DNA of 64,000 nucleotides from Streptomyces sp. HD (GCF_028369295.1 NZ_JAQMYP010000023.1:62001-126000), one strand, 5' to 3'. Shown: positions 25,349-35,200, counted from the first letter of the stretch. Notes: a model not told the origin generated them from the sequence alone. Made by a program: numbers and translations.

Positions 25349-26890
25349 GTGCAGCAACGGATATCGGCTTCGCGTGCGAAAGCCCGCGGGGGAGCCGCTC
25401 CGATCGAGCTAGACGACGATGCGACCCTGCATGCGATGGGTTATCCGAGAAAACTGACGCGGCGTTTTCAGGCGTTCGACAATTTCGCCATCTCGTTCAC
25501 CATCATCAATATAATCTCGGGTATCTTCTCGGGATTCGGTTTCGGTCTCAACGCGGGCGGACCCGGCGTTCTCGTCTTCGGCTGGATCGGCGTCTCCGTC
25601 ATGGTGCTCTTCGTGGGGGCAGCGATGGCGGAAGTCGCCTCGGCCTATCCGACGAGCGGTGCGCTGTATTTCTCCGCCGGAAAGCTCGCCAAACGGCACA
25701 AGGGCGCCTGGTCCTGGTACACCGGCTGGCTGAACTTCGTGGGCCAGGTCGGCGGCACGGCCGCCACCGGCTACGCCGCCGCCACCTTCGTACAGGCTTT
25801 CATGGCCCTGCAGTGGCCCTCGTACGAGCCGACGCCGCACCGGACGGTGCTGATCACGGGCCTGATCATCGTGCTGCAGGGGCTCGCCAACACCTACACC
25901 GTGCAGCTGGTGGCCGTACTGAACCGGATCTCCGTGTGGTGGCTGCTGAGCGGACTGGTGGTGATCGTCACCGCCCTGATCGTCATGCCCGAGCATCATC
26001 AGTCGGCTTCCTTTGTCACGCATTTCGCGAACAACACCGGTTTCACGAGTGGCCTTTACGGCGGGATGCTCGGGCTGCTGGTCACGAGCTGGACCTTCAC
26101 CGGCTTCGACGGCAGCTTCCACATGTCCGAGGAAACGGTGCGGGCGACGGTCAACGCACCGCGCGGGATCACGCGGGCGATCGCTTACTCGGCGATCTCG
26201 GGACTGCTGCTGATGCTCGCATTGGTCTACAGCATTCGTGACTACGACCGGGTGGCGAGCGCCGACGCACCTCCCGTGCAGATCCTCATCGACGGGCTCG
26301 GGGTCGGCACCGCGAAGGTACTGCTGCTGATCGTGATCGGCGCCATGCTCTTCTGTGGTCTGGCCAATCTCACCAGCAACACCCGGCAGATCTTCGCCTT
26401 CTCCCGGGACGGCGCGATGCCCGGCTCCCGCTGGTGGCACTCGGTCTCGCCGCGCACCCGCACCCCCGTCAAGGCGGTGTGGCTGGCGGTCGCCTGCTCC
26501 CTGGCGCTCGTGCTGCCCGGCTGGTGGTCGCACACGGCGTTCACCGCCATCGTCAGCGTCAATGTCGTCGGGCTCTTCCTCGCCTACGCCGTGCCGATCC
26601 TGCTCCGGCTGCGCCTCGGGGACGAGTTCCAGCCAGGGCCCTGGCACCTGGGCCGCTGGGGACGGCCGGTCGGGATCGTCGCGGTGAGCTGGATCCTGCT
26701 CAGCAGCGTTCTGTTCATGCTGCCGCAGGCCTCACCGGTCACCGTCGACTCGTTCAACTACGCGCCGGTCGCCCTGGCCGCCGTCCTGGCCGTGGCCACG
26801 GTGTGGTGGTTCACCACCGCCCGCCGCCGCTTCCACGGGCCGGTCAGCTACGGCCGTCCGGACGAGGTGGCGGCCATGGACCTGGTCTGA
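25349..26890 (+). CDS. APC family amino acid permease
   Basis: 513-residue amino acid/polyamine/organocation transporter with about 12 helices. The first helix carries the APC substrate loop FDNFAISFTIINIISGIFSGFGFG, and further marks are AAMAEVASAYPTSGALYF (TM2), SWYTGWLNFVGQVGG, FDGSFHMSEETVRATVNAPRGI (the family's Glu-Thr loop in TM6) and SRDGAMPGSRWWHSVSPRTRTPV. This subgroup (GABA permease/UGA4-like) moves GABA, choline or branched amino acids. GTG start with GAGAAAGG upstream. The first 200 bp have unusually low GC for this window (TTATCCGAGAAAACTG, AACGCGGG), a mild codon-use anomaly near the start. A long hairpin terminator follows 14 bp after the stop. Confidence 0.88.
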   Translation: MQQRISASRAKARGGAAPIELDDDATLHAMGYPRKLTRRFQAFDNFAISFTIINIISGIFSGFGFGLNAGGPGVLVFGWIGVSVMVLFVGAAMAEVASAYPTSGALYFSAGKLAKRHKGAWSWYTGWLNFVGQVGGTAATGYAAATFVQAFMALQWPSYEPTPHRTVLITGLIIVLQGLANTYTVQLVAVLNRISVWWLLSGLVVIVTALIVMPEHHQSASFVTHFANNTGFTSGLYGGMLGLLVTSWTFTGFDGSFHMSEETVRATVNAPRGITRAIAYSAISGLLLMLALVYSIRDYDRVASADAPPVQILIDGLGVGTAKVLLLIVIGAMLFCGLANLTSNTRQIFAFSRDGAMPGSRWWHSVSPRTRTPVKAVWLAVACSLALVLPGWWSHTAFTAIVSVNVVGLFLAYAVPILLRLRLGDEFQPGPWHLGRWGRPVGIVAVSWILLSSVLFMLPQASPVTVDSFNYAPVALAAVLAVATVWWFTTARRRFHGPVSYGRPDEVAAMDLV

Positions 26891-26903
26891 CGTCCCGATC
26901 ACT

Positions 26904-26947
26904 GGTCCCGGCGTACCGGCACCACCGCGGTGGGGTACGCCGGGACC
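26904..26947 (+). terminator. Terminator after the amino acid permease
   Basis: 14-bp perfect stem GGTCCCGGCGTACC / GGTACGCCGGGACC with a 16-nt loop that itself contains ACCACCGCGGTGG. The remaining gap to 27145 shows only a small inverted repeat, AGTTG-gcgga-CAACT at 27086-27100. Confidence 0.8.
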
Positions 26948-27145
26948 CCCTCTCCCGCTCATCTCGCCCTGCTCTTACGGTGGTTGCGGCGGCAGTGGTC
27001 CTCACGCCCCCGCCACTGGTCGACACCAATGAACCTGGGCGCGCCGGGGACCGACGTACTGGCAGACGGTGCCGCCCGGAGCCATAGTTGGCGGACAACT
27101 GTGCACTGGACCTGCCCCGACTCGGACACCTGGGGGTTTCCGCCC

Positions 27146-28519
27146 ATGAGCAGAGCCGAACAGCCGTCCCGGAGAAACGTTCTGGCCGCCGCGGTCGCCG
27201 CAGCCGTCGCCGGCACCGCGGGTCCGGCCGTCGCCGACACCCGCGCCGACATGCCCGCCGCTCCCGTGCCCCTCGCCCCGACCCCGGCCTGCACCGTCGA
27301 CAACCACGCCTGGACCACGTACGCCGACTGGCGCTGCGGGACCGGCGAGGGGACGCGTGCCGTCGCGGGCTCGCGCCCCGGCATCGTGATCGCCGGGCCC
27401 GCCGGCACCACCGACTACACCGACCCGCACACCGGGCAGACCGCCCGCTGGGAGTACGCGACCTGGACGTCCCCCGTCCATGAGCTCGGCGTCCCCGCGA
27501 CCGAGGTCATCGCCTCCTGGAACGCTCACACCCCCGACGGCACCTGGCTCCAGATCGAGCTCGCGGGCACCTACTCCGACGGCACCGCCACCCCCTGGTA
27601 CGTGATGGGCCGCTGGGCGGCGGGCGACCAGGACATCAGGCGGACCTCGGTCGACGACCAGAGCGACGGCAAGAGCAGCGTCTGGACCGACACCCTCGCC
27701 GTCGACGACCCGGCGACCGGGCTGCGCCTCGCCTCGTACCGGCTGCGGCTGACCCTCTACCGCAAGCCCGGCACCCGGCTCACCCCCAAGGTCTGGCGGG
27801 TCGGCGCGATGGGATCCGACGTCCCCGACCGTTTCACCGTCCCGGCCACCACACCCGGTCCCGCCCGGGAACTGGTCGTCCCGCGCTACTCGCAGGAGAC
27901 GCACATCGGCCAGTACCCCGAGTACGACAACGGGGGCGAGGCCTGGTGCAGCCCCACCTCCTCGCAGATGATCATCGAGTACTGGGGCGGCCGTCTCACC
28001 CCGGAACAGCTGGCCTGGGTCGACCCGTCGTTCGCCGACCCACAGGTCTGCCATGCGGCCCGGTTCACGTTCGACTACCAGTACGAGGGCTGCGGGAACT
28101 GGCCGTTCAACGCCGCCTATGCGGCCACCTTCGAGGACCTCCGGGCCGTCGTCACCCGGCTCGGCTCGCTCACCGATCTGGAGACGCTGATCGCGGCCGG
28201 CATCCCGGCCATAACGTCCCAGTCCTTCCTGAAGGAGGAACTGACGGGGGCGGGGTACGGCACCGCCGGGCATCTGATGACCGTCATAGGGTTCACCGCG
28301 GACGGCGACGTGATCGCCAACGACCCGTTCTCACCGAGCAACGAGGCGGTGCGGCGCGTCTACCGGCGGCGCGAATGGGAGAACATCTGGCTGCGAACCA
28401 AGCGGTACAACGCCTCGGGCAAGGTCGTCTCCGGTACCGGAGGCGTCTGCTACCTGTACTTCCCGGCGTGTCCGACACCGCGCCAGCGTGCGGCGCTCGC
28501 CGCGGTCGGCGTGCGCTGA
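27146..28519 (+). CDS. Secreted C39-type cysteine peptidase, Tat signal
   Basis: 457-residue exported protein. A twin-arginine signal peptide (EQPSRRNVLAAAVAAAVAG, cut near PAVADT) leads to a 200-residue beta-rich region (WEYATWTSPVHELGVPATE, repeated W/Y-rich strands). The C-terminal Peptidase_C39_2 domain has the nucleophile block GGEAWCSPTSSQMIIEYW near residue 270, the cysteine pair around QVCHAARF/YEGCGNWPF, and the His/Asp end AGHLMTVIGFTADGDVIANDPFS. Substrate unknown; such proteins are probable cell-wall or extracellular peptidases. I start at the ATG of MSRAEQP because it gives the Tat motif at once; the frame is open 216 bp farther up through the intergenic region. A tetraloop terminator follows. 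Confidence 0.85.
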   Translation: MSRAEQPSRRNVLAAAVAAAVAGTAGPAVADTRADMPAAPVPLAPTPACTVDNHAWTTYADWRCGTGEGTRAVAGSRPGIVIAGPAGTTDYTDPHTGQTARWEYATWTSPVHELGVPATEVIASWNAHTPDGTWLQIELAGTYSDGTATPWYVMGRWAAGDQDIRRTSVDDQSDGKSSVWTDTLAVDDPATGLRLASYRLRLTLYRKPGTRLTPKVWRVGAMGSDVPDRFTVPATTPGPARELVVPRYSQETHIGQYPEYDNGGEAWCSPTSSQMIIEYWGGRLTPEQLAWVDPSFADPQVCHAARFTFDYQYEGCGNWPFNAAYAATFEDLRAVVTRLGSLTDLETLIAAGIPAITSQSFLKEELTGAGYGTAGHLMTVIGFTADGDVIANDPFSPSNEAVRRVYRRREWENIWLRTKRYNASGKVVSGTGGVCYLYFPACPTPRQRAALAAVGVR

Positions 28520-28544
28520 GCCGTCGTGGGAAGGCGTGGGGGAG

Positions 28545-28564
28545 GGCCCCGGGAAACCGGGGCC
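28545..28564 (+). terminator. GAAA-tetraloop terminator
   Basis: 8-bp stem GGCCCCGG / CCGGGGCC closed by a GAAA tetraloop and followed by TTT, 25 bp after the peptidase stop. Confidence 0.85.
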
Positions 28565-28622
28565 TTTGCCCTGTGAGCAACGTCTCGACCGCAAAGACCG
28601 TTCCCGCTGGCAAGGTGGGCGT

Positions 28623-28763
28623 ATGACCGCGCACTCAGCCACAGCCGCCCGCGTCCGTACCGGCGGCCCCAAGGACGACGGCCCGAAGATCGCCGAGCAT
28701 GTCATGGGCTGGATTCTCGTCGTGGTCGTCGCGATGCTGGTGACGCAGCTCGGTCTGCTGTGA
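28623..28763 (+). CDS. Small single-span membrane protein
   Basis: 46 residues: a hydrophilic head (MTAHSATAARVRTGGPKDDGPKIAEH) and one C-terminal helix (VMGWILVVVVAMLVTQLGLL), so a small inner-membrane protein with its N-terminus probably in the cytoplasm. AAGGTGGG lies 4-10 bp before the ATG. A terminator upstream isolates it from the peptidase gene. It has coding-like third-position GC, and the length and layout are usual for small conserved Streptomyces proteins of unknown function. Confidence 0.6.
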   Translation: MTAHSATAARVRTGGPKDDGPKIAEHVMGWILVVVVAMLVTQLGLL

Positions 28764-28852
28764 GCTGAGACACACAGGGTCTTTGGCCGGACATATACCG
28801 ACCCCGGGTACAGAGGACCCATCAGAGTCGATCAGACTCGAACGAGCAGCTG

Positions 28853-29569
28853 ATGCAGGTCTGCCATACTGCCGATGTCCCGCCGCCCGTTGGAATTCAG
28901 GGTTCGAAATTGAATATTAGTCAACAGCGCGAAGCGGCCCGTCCCCGGGCTCGCGGCACCGAGCGTTCGGTGGCGCGTCGTGCCGAACTCATCACCATCG
29001 GGCGGAAGTTGTTCGCCGACACGTCGTACGACGCGCTCTCCATGGACGACATCGCCCGGCAGGCCCATGTCGCCAAGGGGCTCATCTACTACTACTTCCA
29101 GTCCAAGCGCGGCTACTACCTGGCGATCATCGAGGACTCCGTCGCCGACCTGGTCACCTTCGCGGCGAGCGGCCTCGAACTGGAGCCGATGGACCGGGTC
29201 CACCGCACCATCGACAGCTATCTGCGCTACGCCGAGCACAACCAGGCGGCGTTCCGCGCCATCGTCAGCGGCGGCGTCGGTTTCGACGCCGAGGTGCACT
29301 CCATCCGGGACGGGGTGCGCGAGGCGATCGTGGCGACGCTCGCCGAGGGGGCGTACGGCCGCACCGACATCGCTCCGCTGGCCCGCATGGGCCTGCTCGC
29401 CTGGGTGTGCAGCGTGGAGGGCGCCACCCTCGACTGGATCGACCGCCCCGAGCTGCCCCGCGACACCATGCGCGAACTGCTGGTGAAGACCCTGGGCGGC
29501 GCCATGCGTGCCATCGAGGAGCTCGACCCCGCCTACAAGACCCCCGATCCGGCCCGACGGGGCGACTGA
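28853..29569 (+). CDS. TetR family regulator
   Basis: About 238 residues. The TetR DNA-binding domain spans roughly residues 40-90 (ITIGRKLFADTSYDALSMDDIARQAHVAKGLIYYYFQSKRGYYLAII), with recognition helix KGLIYYYF; the rest is the helical ligand/dimer domain. Two starts are possible: ATG at 28853, or TTG at 28910 (LNISQQREAARPRARG), which would remove 19 residues that look non-conserved and Pro-rich. The stretch around 28890-28925 is AT-rich, as expected for a promoter, which favours the later start. Target unknown; the candidates are itself and the small membrane protein upstream. It ends before a 15-bp hairpin shared with the convergent chitinase gene. Confidence 0.85.
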   Translation: MQVCHTADVPPPVGIQGSKLNISQQREAARPRARGTERSVARRAELITIGRKLFADTSYDALSMDDIARQAHVAKGLIYYYFQSKRGYYLAIIEDSVADLVTFAASGLELEPMDRVHRTIDSYLRYAEHNQAAFRAIVSGGVGFDAEVHSIRDGVREAIVATLAEGAYGRTDIAPLARMGLLAWVCSVEGATLDWIDRPELPRDTMRELLVKTLGGAMRAIEELDPAYKTPDPARRGD

Positions 29570-29639
29570 CCCGGCCGATCCGGACCTGGACCAGTCTGAA
29601 CGGACCCGCCCCTTCAGCCCGGCGGGGTGACTGACTCCG

Positions 29640-29745
29640 CCCGATCGCCCCCAGGGCCCCCGATCGCCCCCAGGGCCCGCCTGATCGGGACCCAGGGCGC
29701 GCCCGATCAGCTCCCGGGGCTCGCCTGATCGGGACCCGCCCCATG
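29640..29745. repeat. Imperfect direct repeats (GATCGCCCCCAGGGCCC)
   Basis: Short direct repeats between the TetR gene and the terminator: CCGATCGCCCCCAGGGCCC occurs twice in tandem near 29641-29677, and CGCCTGATCGGGACCC occurs twice (about 29679 and 29722). No gene; probably slippage-derived spacer. Confidence 0.7.
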
Positions 29746-29752
29746 TGGAACA

Positions 29753-29790
29753 GGCCGGCCGGGTCCTGGGCCATCAGGACCCGGCCGGCC
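29753..29790. terminator. Bidirectional terminator, 15-bp stem
   Basis: Perfect 15-bp arms GGCCGGCCGGGTCCT and AGGACCCGGCCGGCC with an 8-nt loop, between the convergent TetR and chitinase genes. Confidence 0.9.
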
Positions 29791-29845
29791 AAGACCCGGG
29801 GCGGAGGTCTCGTGGTTCTCCGCCCCAAGTCCCCGGTGGGTCCCG

Positions 29846-31096
<1,251 letters not shown>

Positions 31097-31168
31097 CGGG
31101 TGTCTCCTCGCAGAGGACAGAGGGATCGCACGCCGATTGGCATGAACGCGGGGAGGCGTTGGACCGAA

Positions 31169-31211
31169 ACGCTAGGAGGACTAGACCAATTGGTCAATGG
31201 TTCGGACCAAT
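31169..31211 (-). promoter_or_regulatory. Chitinase promoter with DasR/chitin direct repeats
   Basis: Minus strand: TTGACC (31197-31192), 17-bp spacer, TAGCGT (31174-31169). The repeats TTGGTCCGAACCA and TTGGTCTAGTCCT overlap the promoter; the second is close to the DasR core TGGTCTAGACCA. The same layout occurs at 13212-13253, without a gene. Confidence 0.75.
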
Positions 31212-31427
31212 TTGGAGAGGGGGAGGGAAGGGGAAAGTTTCTTGGAGTAAGCGGTCGTTAACTGGTGACTCGATGTCCTCGATCGGGCATACTCACCGCA
31301 GAGCCGCTGGTCAGCAGCTTCCGCGACCCGGGAGCGGAGAACCGGCCGGCACCCGAGACACCAGGCGGAGCCGCCCCACCCAAGGCGTGCCACCGCCGAC
31401 ATTCCCGAAAGGGAGGAGAGCGTCACC

Positions 31428-32600
31428 ATGCCCGACCGCGCCCCGCAGCCGGTGGACCGTCAACTGCCCACGGACGAGGCCCGGGATCTGATCTCGCTCG
31501 TCCGCGACATCGCGCAGCGCGAGATCGCCCCGAACGCGGCCGAGGAGGAGGACGCCGGACGCTTCCCGCGCGAGGTCTTCACCCTGCTCTCGGAATCCGG
31601 ACTGCTCGGCCTGCCGTACGACGCCGAGTACGGCGGCGGCGACCAGCCGTACGAGGTCTACCTCCAGGTCCTCGAAGAGCTCGCCGCGGTCCGCCTCACC
31701 GTCGGCCTCGGTGTCAGCGTGCACACCCTCGCCTCCTACGCCCTGGCCACCTACGGCACCAAGCAGCAGCAGGTCGAGCACCTGCCCGCGATGCTCGGCG
31801 GCGGGCTGCTCGGCGCGTACTGCCTCTCCGAGCCGTCGTCGGGATCGGACGCGGCCTCCCTGCGGACCAAGGCGGTGCGGGACGGTGACGGCTGGGTGAT
31901 CAGCGGCACCAAGGCGTGGATCACGCACGGCGGCATCGCCGACTTCTACACGGTCATGGCGCGCACCGGCGAGGACGGCCCGCGCGGGATCACCGCGTTC
32001 CTGGTGCCCGGCGACGCGGCAGGGCTGAGCGCGGCGGCACCCGAGAAGAAGATGGGCATGAAGGGCTCGCCCACGGCCCAGGTCCACTTCGACGGCGTGC
32101 GGGTCTCCGACGACCGTCGGCTCGGCGACGAGGGTCAGGGCTTCGCCATCGCCCTCTCCGCGCTCGACTCCGGGCGGCTCGGCATCGCGGCCTGTGCGAT
32201 CGGCGTGGCCCAGGCGGCGCTGGACGAGGCGGTGGCGTACGCGACCGAGCGCCGGCAGTTCGGCAAGCCCATCGCCGACTTCCAGGGCCTGCGCTTCATG
32301 CTCGCCGACATGGCGACCCAGATCGAGGCGGGCCGCGCGCTGTATCTGGCGGCGGCGCGGCTGCGGGACGCGGGCCGGCCGTTCGCCAAGCAGGCGGCGA
32401 TGGCCAAGCTGCACTGCACCGACACCGCGATGAAGGCCACCACCGACGCCGTCCAGATTCTCGGCGGATACGGCTACACCGCGGACTTCCCGGCCGAGCG
32501 CTATATGCGTGAGGCCAAGGTCCTGCAGATCGTCGAGGGCACCAACCAGATTCAGCGGATGGTCATCGCCCGTCACCTGGCAGGTCCCGAAGGACGCTGA
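31428..32600 (+). CDS. Acyl-CoA dehydrogenase
   Basis: 390-residue flavin enzyme of beta-oxidation or branched-chain acyl breakdown. The N-terminal helical domain (LPTDEARDLISLVRDIAQREIAPNA) leads to the FAD-binding signature YCLSEPSSGSDAASLRTKA near residue 128 and the beta-domain block KAWITHGGIADFYTVMARTG. The C-terminal helices hold YATERRQFGKPIADFQGL and QILGGYGYTADFPAERYMREAKVLQIVEGTNQIQRMV, whose EGTNQ glutamate is the catalytic base. That makes it a short-chain-type enzyme. GGAGGAGA ribosome site before the ATG. Its promoter lies back to back with the chitinase promoter in the 331-bp region upstream, in which I see no other gene. The end overlaps a small minus-strand gene by 38 bp. 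Confidence 0.93.
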   Translation: MPDRAPQPVDRQLPTDEARDLISLVRDIAQREIAPNAAEEEDAGRFPREVFTLLSESGLLGLPYDAEYGGGDQPYEVYLQVLEELAAVRLTVGLGVSVHTLASYALATYGTKQQQVEHLPAMLGGGLLGAYCLSEPSSGSDAASLRTKAVRDGDGWVISGTKAWITHGGIADFYTVMARTGEDGPRGITAFLVPGDAAGLSAAAPEKKMGMKGSPTAQVHFDGVRVSDDRRLGDEGQGFAIALSALDSGRLGIAACAIGVAQAALDEAVAYATERRQFGKPIADFQGLRFMLADMATQIEAGRALYLAAARLRDAGRPFAKQAAMAKLHCTDTAMKATTDAVQILGGYGYTADFPAERYMREAKVLQIVEGTNQIQRMVIARHLAGPEGR

Positions 32601-32811
32601 ACTGACCCCGCCTGACCTGCGGCGCCGTGAGCTCGATCCACTCCGGGTCATGGCGCCCGGGCAGGGTCCGGCCCCGGTCGGCCCACTTGCGCATCAGATC
32701 CCGGTAGATCGGCGGGTCGGACGGCTGCGGCGGCGCAGGCGGAAGCGTTCCTGCGGGTCGCGGAACGAAGATGCGGCGCTGTGGCCCGGTCGCTGAATAG
32801 ATGGGGGGCAT
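32563..32811 (-). CDS. Small conserved-looking hypothetical protein
   Basis: 82 residues with real-protein character rather than GC-shadow character: MPPIYSATGPQRRIFVPRP, then a Pro-rich APPQPSDPPIYRDLMRKWADRG and RTLPGRHDPEWIELTAP. The IYRDLMRKWADRGRTLPG..DPEW pattern (Tyr, two Trp, balanced charges) recalls small DNA- or RNA-handling-like Streptomyces proteins of unknown function that I cannot name. Its 3' end runs 38 bp into the end of the acyl-CoA dehydrogenase gene, and the ATG lies in an otherwise empty 361-bp gap. Moderately confident that it is expressed. Confidence 0.5.
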   Translation of the reverse strand: MPPIYSATGPQRRIFVPRPAGTLPPAPPQPSDPPIYRDLMRKWADRGRTLPGRHDPEWIELTAPQVRRGQFSVLRDLPGDGR

Positions 32812-32920
32812 ACCAGGGCAACGCGGAGGCAGGCGGACAAGTCACCGCCCATGGGATTCGGGCGTGAGTTCGCGGGCATCCGGCGCTCCCGGCCGTCGCC
32901 CTCTGGCCACCCGACGCTGT

Positions 32921-32935
32921 CTGACGTACCGTCAG
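32921..32935. promoter_or_regulatory. Perfect 15-bp palindrome CTGACG-tac-CGTCAG
   Basis: Symmetric site 26 bp before the start of the next gene. The shape (TGACG...CGTCA) is that of many TetR-family operators, and it overlaps where the promoter should be. No regulator gene lies adjacent; the nearest TetR gene is 3.4 kb away. Confidence 0.6.
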
Positions 32936-32961
32936 CCCAGCCGTCTCCAGGGAGGCTTGCC

Positions 32962-34065
32962 GTGGCCGACGACGACCGCCCCGTACCGCTCGACGAGTAC
33001 CCGGTGCATCAGGCGCCCCTGTCCATGAGGTACGTCGCGACCAGCGACCGCAACGCCTACGACCGCTGCATCTTCCACGTCCTCGACCACGAGGGCCGTG
33101 CCCTGCTGATCGTGGGCCTCGGGGTGTACCCCAACGTCGGGGTGATCGACGCCTATGCGACCTTGCGCGTGGGGGACACCCTGCACGCGGTGCGGGCGTC
33201 GGACGCACTCGGCGAGGACCGCATGCGGCTTGCCGTCGGGCCGCTGCGGATCGAGGTCGTGGAGCCGCTGCGCCGACTGCGGCTGGTCTGCGACGACGAC
33301 GCGTTGTCGTACGACATCACCTGGACCGCGGAGTTCCCCGCCCTCTGGGAACCCCACCATGTCCAGCGCCGCGGCGATCGGCTCAGCCTCGAAGGGCGCC
33401 GCTTCGTGCAGGCGGGTGGTGTGGCGGGCGTCGTGCGCGCGGGCGGTCGGGAGTTCCGGGTCGCGCCGGCCGAGTGGACCGGTACACGGGACCGCAGCTG
33501 GGGCGTGCGCCCGATACCGGGGGAGGAGGGCGGGCGGTTCGCCGAGGAGCGGCCGACCGAGGGCTTCCACTGGATCTGGTGTCCGGTGCGCTTCGACGAC
33601 CGGTTCCTGATGGTGATCGTCCAGGAGGACGCGGACGGACACCGCTCGTTGAACGAGGCGACGCTGGTCCGCCCCGGCCATCGCGACCGCCAACTCGGCT
33701 GGCCCCAGACCGAGATCACCTACCGCTCGGGCACCCGCCAACCCGAACGCGCCCTCATCCACCTCGGTGACGTCCGCAAACCGCAGGAACTGGAGGTGGA
33801 GGTCCTCGCCTCGTCCCCGCTGGCGATCGGCGCCGGGTATCCGCCCGCCGACGACTGGCAGCACGGCACCTGGCAGGGGCGCGGCTGGACCGACCGTCGT
33901 GTCTACGACCTCACCGGGGCCCACCCGTTGGCCGCCTACGGAGTCACCGACCATGCCGCGCGCTTCCGGCTGGACGGCAGGGTCGGCCACGGGATCTTCG
34001 AGCACGGGTCGTTCGGGCGGCACGCGCCGAGCGGGTTCACGGACTTCAAGTCGGTCGCACCGTAG
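32962..34065 (+). CDS. Conserved hypothetical protein (lipocalin-like, DUF7065 type)
   Basis: 367-residue soluble protein, mostly beta-strand. It resembles the hypothetical partner proteins found beside phosphotransferase-fold genes in lipid and steroid gene clusters of actinomycetes (two-lobed, lipocalin or hydroxyneurosporene-synthase-like). Visible features are many RW/RF strands: RLVCDDDALSYDITWTAEFPALWEPHHV, EGFHWIWCPVRFDDRFLMVIVQED and the C-terminal YGVTDHAARFRLDGRVGHGIFEHG. I use the GTG at 32962, which has GGAGGC 5 bp upstream. The following gene starts 12 bp after the stop, so the two are an operon; a palindromic operator precedes it. Function unknown; assignment by family memory and pairing. 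Confidence 0.65.
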   Translation: MADDDRPVPLDEYPVHQAPLSMRYVATSDRNAYDRCIFHVLDHEGRALLIVGLGVYPNVGVIDAYATLRVGDTLHAVRASDALGEDRMRLAVGPLRIEVVEPLRRLRLVCDDDALSYDITWTAEFPALWEPHHVQRRGDRLSLEGRRFVQAGGVAGVVRAGGREFRVAPAEWTGTRDRSWGVRPIPGEEGGRFAEERPTEGFHWIWCPVRFDDRFLMVIVQEDADGHRSLNEATLVRPGHRDRQLGWPQTEITYRSGTRQPERALIHLGDVRKPQELEVEVLASSPLAIGAGYPPADDWQHGTWQGRGWTDRRVYDLTGAHPLAAYGVTDHAARFRLDGRVGHGIFEHGSFGRHAPSGFTDFKSVAP

Positions 34066-34077
34066 GGGGTTTGCGCC

Positions 34078-35175
34078 ATGGCAGCGACGGCACCAAGACC
34101 TCGCACCACCACCCGCGACCCACAGGAGATCACCCGCCGCCTCACCGCCTGGCTCGACACCCGGCTGCCCGGCGCCAAGGCGGTCGGTGTCACCGCTCCC
34201 GAGGCGAACGGCATGTCCAGCGAAACCCTGCTCTTCGACATCGAGCACCCCGAACCGCCGGTGCGCCCCTGTGCGTTGCGGCTCGCGGCGGACCCGGCGG
34301 CGTACACGGTGTTCCCGGTGTACGACATGCCGCGCCAGTACCGGACGATGCGCCTCGTGGCCGAGCACACGGATGTGCCAGTACCGAAGGTGCTGTGGCT
34401 GGAGGAGGACCCCGGTCCGCTGGGCGCGCCCTTCTTCGTCATGGAGCGCGTCGAGGGGCGGGTGCCGCCCGACGTCATGCCGTACACCTACGAGGGCAAC
34501 TGGCTGCACGCCGCGAGCGACGAGGAGCGCGAGCATCTGGAGGCGGCCACGGTCGGGCTGCTGGCCCGGTTGCACGACCAAGTTCCGCCGCAGGAGGCCG
34601 AGTTCCTCACCCTGCCGGGTGACGGAGACGCACTGCGACGGCATGTCACGGCCCAACGCGCGTACTACGAATGGGTGGTTGACGGACTCACCCGCTCACC
34701 GCTCATCGAGGACGCCTTCGACCGCCTGGAGGAGCTCTGGCCGCGTGACCCGGGCCCGTCCGTGCTCAACTGGGGCGACGCGCGCATCGGGAACGTCGTC
34801 TACGACGGTTTCGAACCCGTCGCCGTCCTCGACTGGGAGATGGCGGCACTGGCCCCGCGCGAGGTCGACCTCGGCTGGACCGTCTATCTGCACCGCTTCT
34901 TCCACGACCTGACGGTCGGCTTCGGACAGCGCGGGCTGCCCGACTTCCTGCGCCGCGACCGGATCGAGGCCCGCTATGCCGACCTCACCGGCCACACCCC
35001 GCGTGACATGGACTTCCACACGCTCTACGCCGCGCTGCGGCACGCCGTGGTGATGCTGCGGATCGCCTACCGCCAGGCGCACTTCGGCGAGGTCGACGTC
35101 CCGGCGGACCCGGACACACTGATCCTGCACCACGGCAGCCTGCGAGCCATGGTGCAGGGCAGCTACTGGGATTGA
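34078..35175 (+). CDS. Phosphotransferase-fold (APH) protein
   Basis: 365-residue protein of the aminoglycoside-phosphotransferase/ACAD10-like kinase superfamily. Kinase-fold marks: the N-lobe SSETLLFDIEHPEPPVRPCALRLA, the MRLVAEHTDVPVPKVLWLEEDPGPLGAPFFVMERVEGRVPPD region, the catalytic loop VLNWGDARIGNVVYDG (in the place of HGDxxxxN, the usual His replaced by Asn-Trp) and the metal site VLDWEMAALAPREVDLG. The catalytic Asp and following Asn are kept, the His is not. Such proteins often lie beside acyl-CoA dehydrogenases, as here, and are thought to act on lipid-type substrates rather than antibiotics. Coupled 12 bp downstream of its partner. Substrate unknown. Confidence 0.82.
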   Translation: MAATAPRPRTTTRDPQEITRRLTAWLDTRLPGAKAVGVTAPEANGMSSETLLFDIEHPEPPVRPCALRLAADPAAYTVFPVYDMPRQYRTMRLVAEHTDVPVPKVLWLEEDPGPLGAPFFVMERVEGRVPPDVMPYTYEGNWLHAASDEEREHLEAATVGLLARLHDQVPPQEAEFLTLPGDGDALRRHVTAQRAYYEWVVDGLTRSPLIEDAFDRLEELWPRDPGPSVLNWGDARIGNVVYDGFEPVAVLDWEMAALAPREVDLGWTVYLHRFFHDLTVGFGQRGLPDFLRRDRIEARYADLTGHTPRDMDFHTLYAALRHAVVMLRIAYRQAHFGEVDVPADPDTLILHHGSLRAMVQGSYWD

Positions 35176-35200
35176 GCGACGCGACCGGGCCGGCGTGCGC

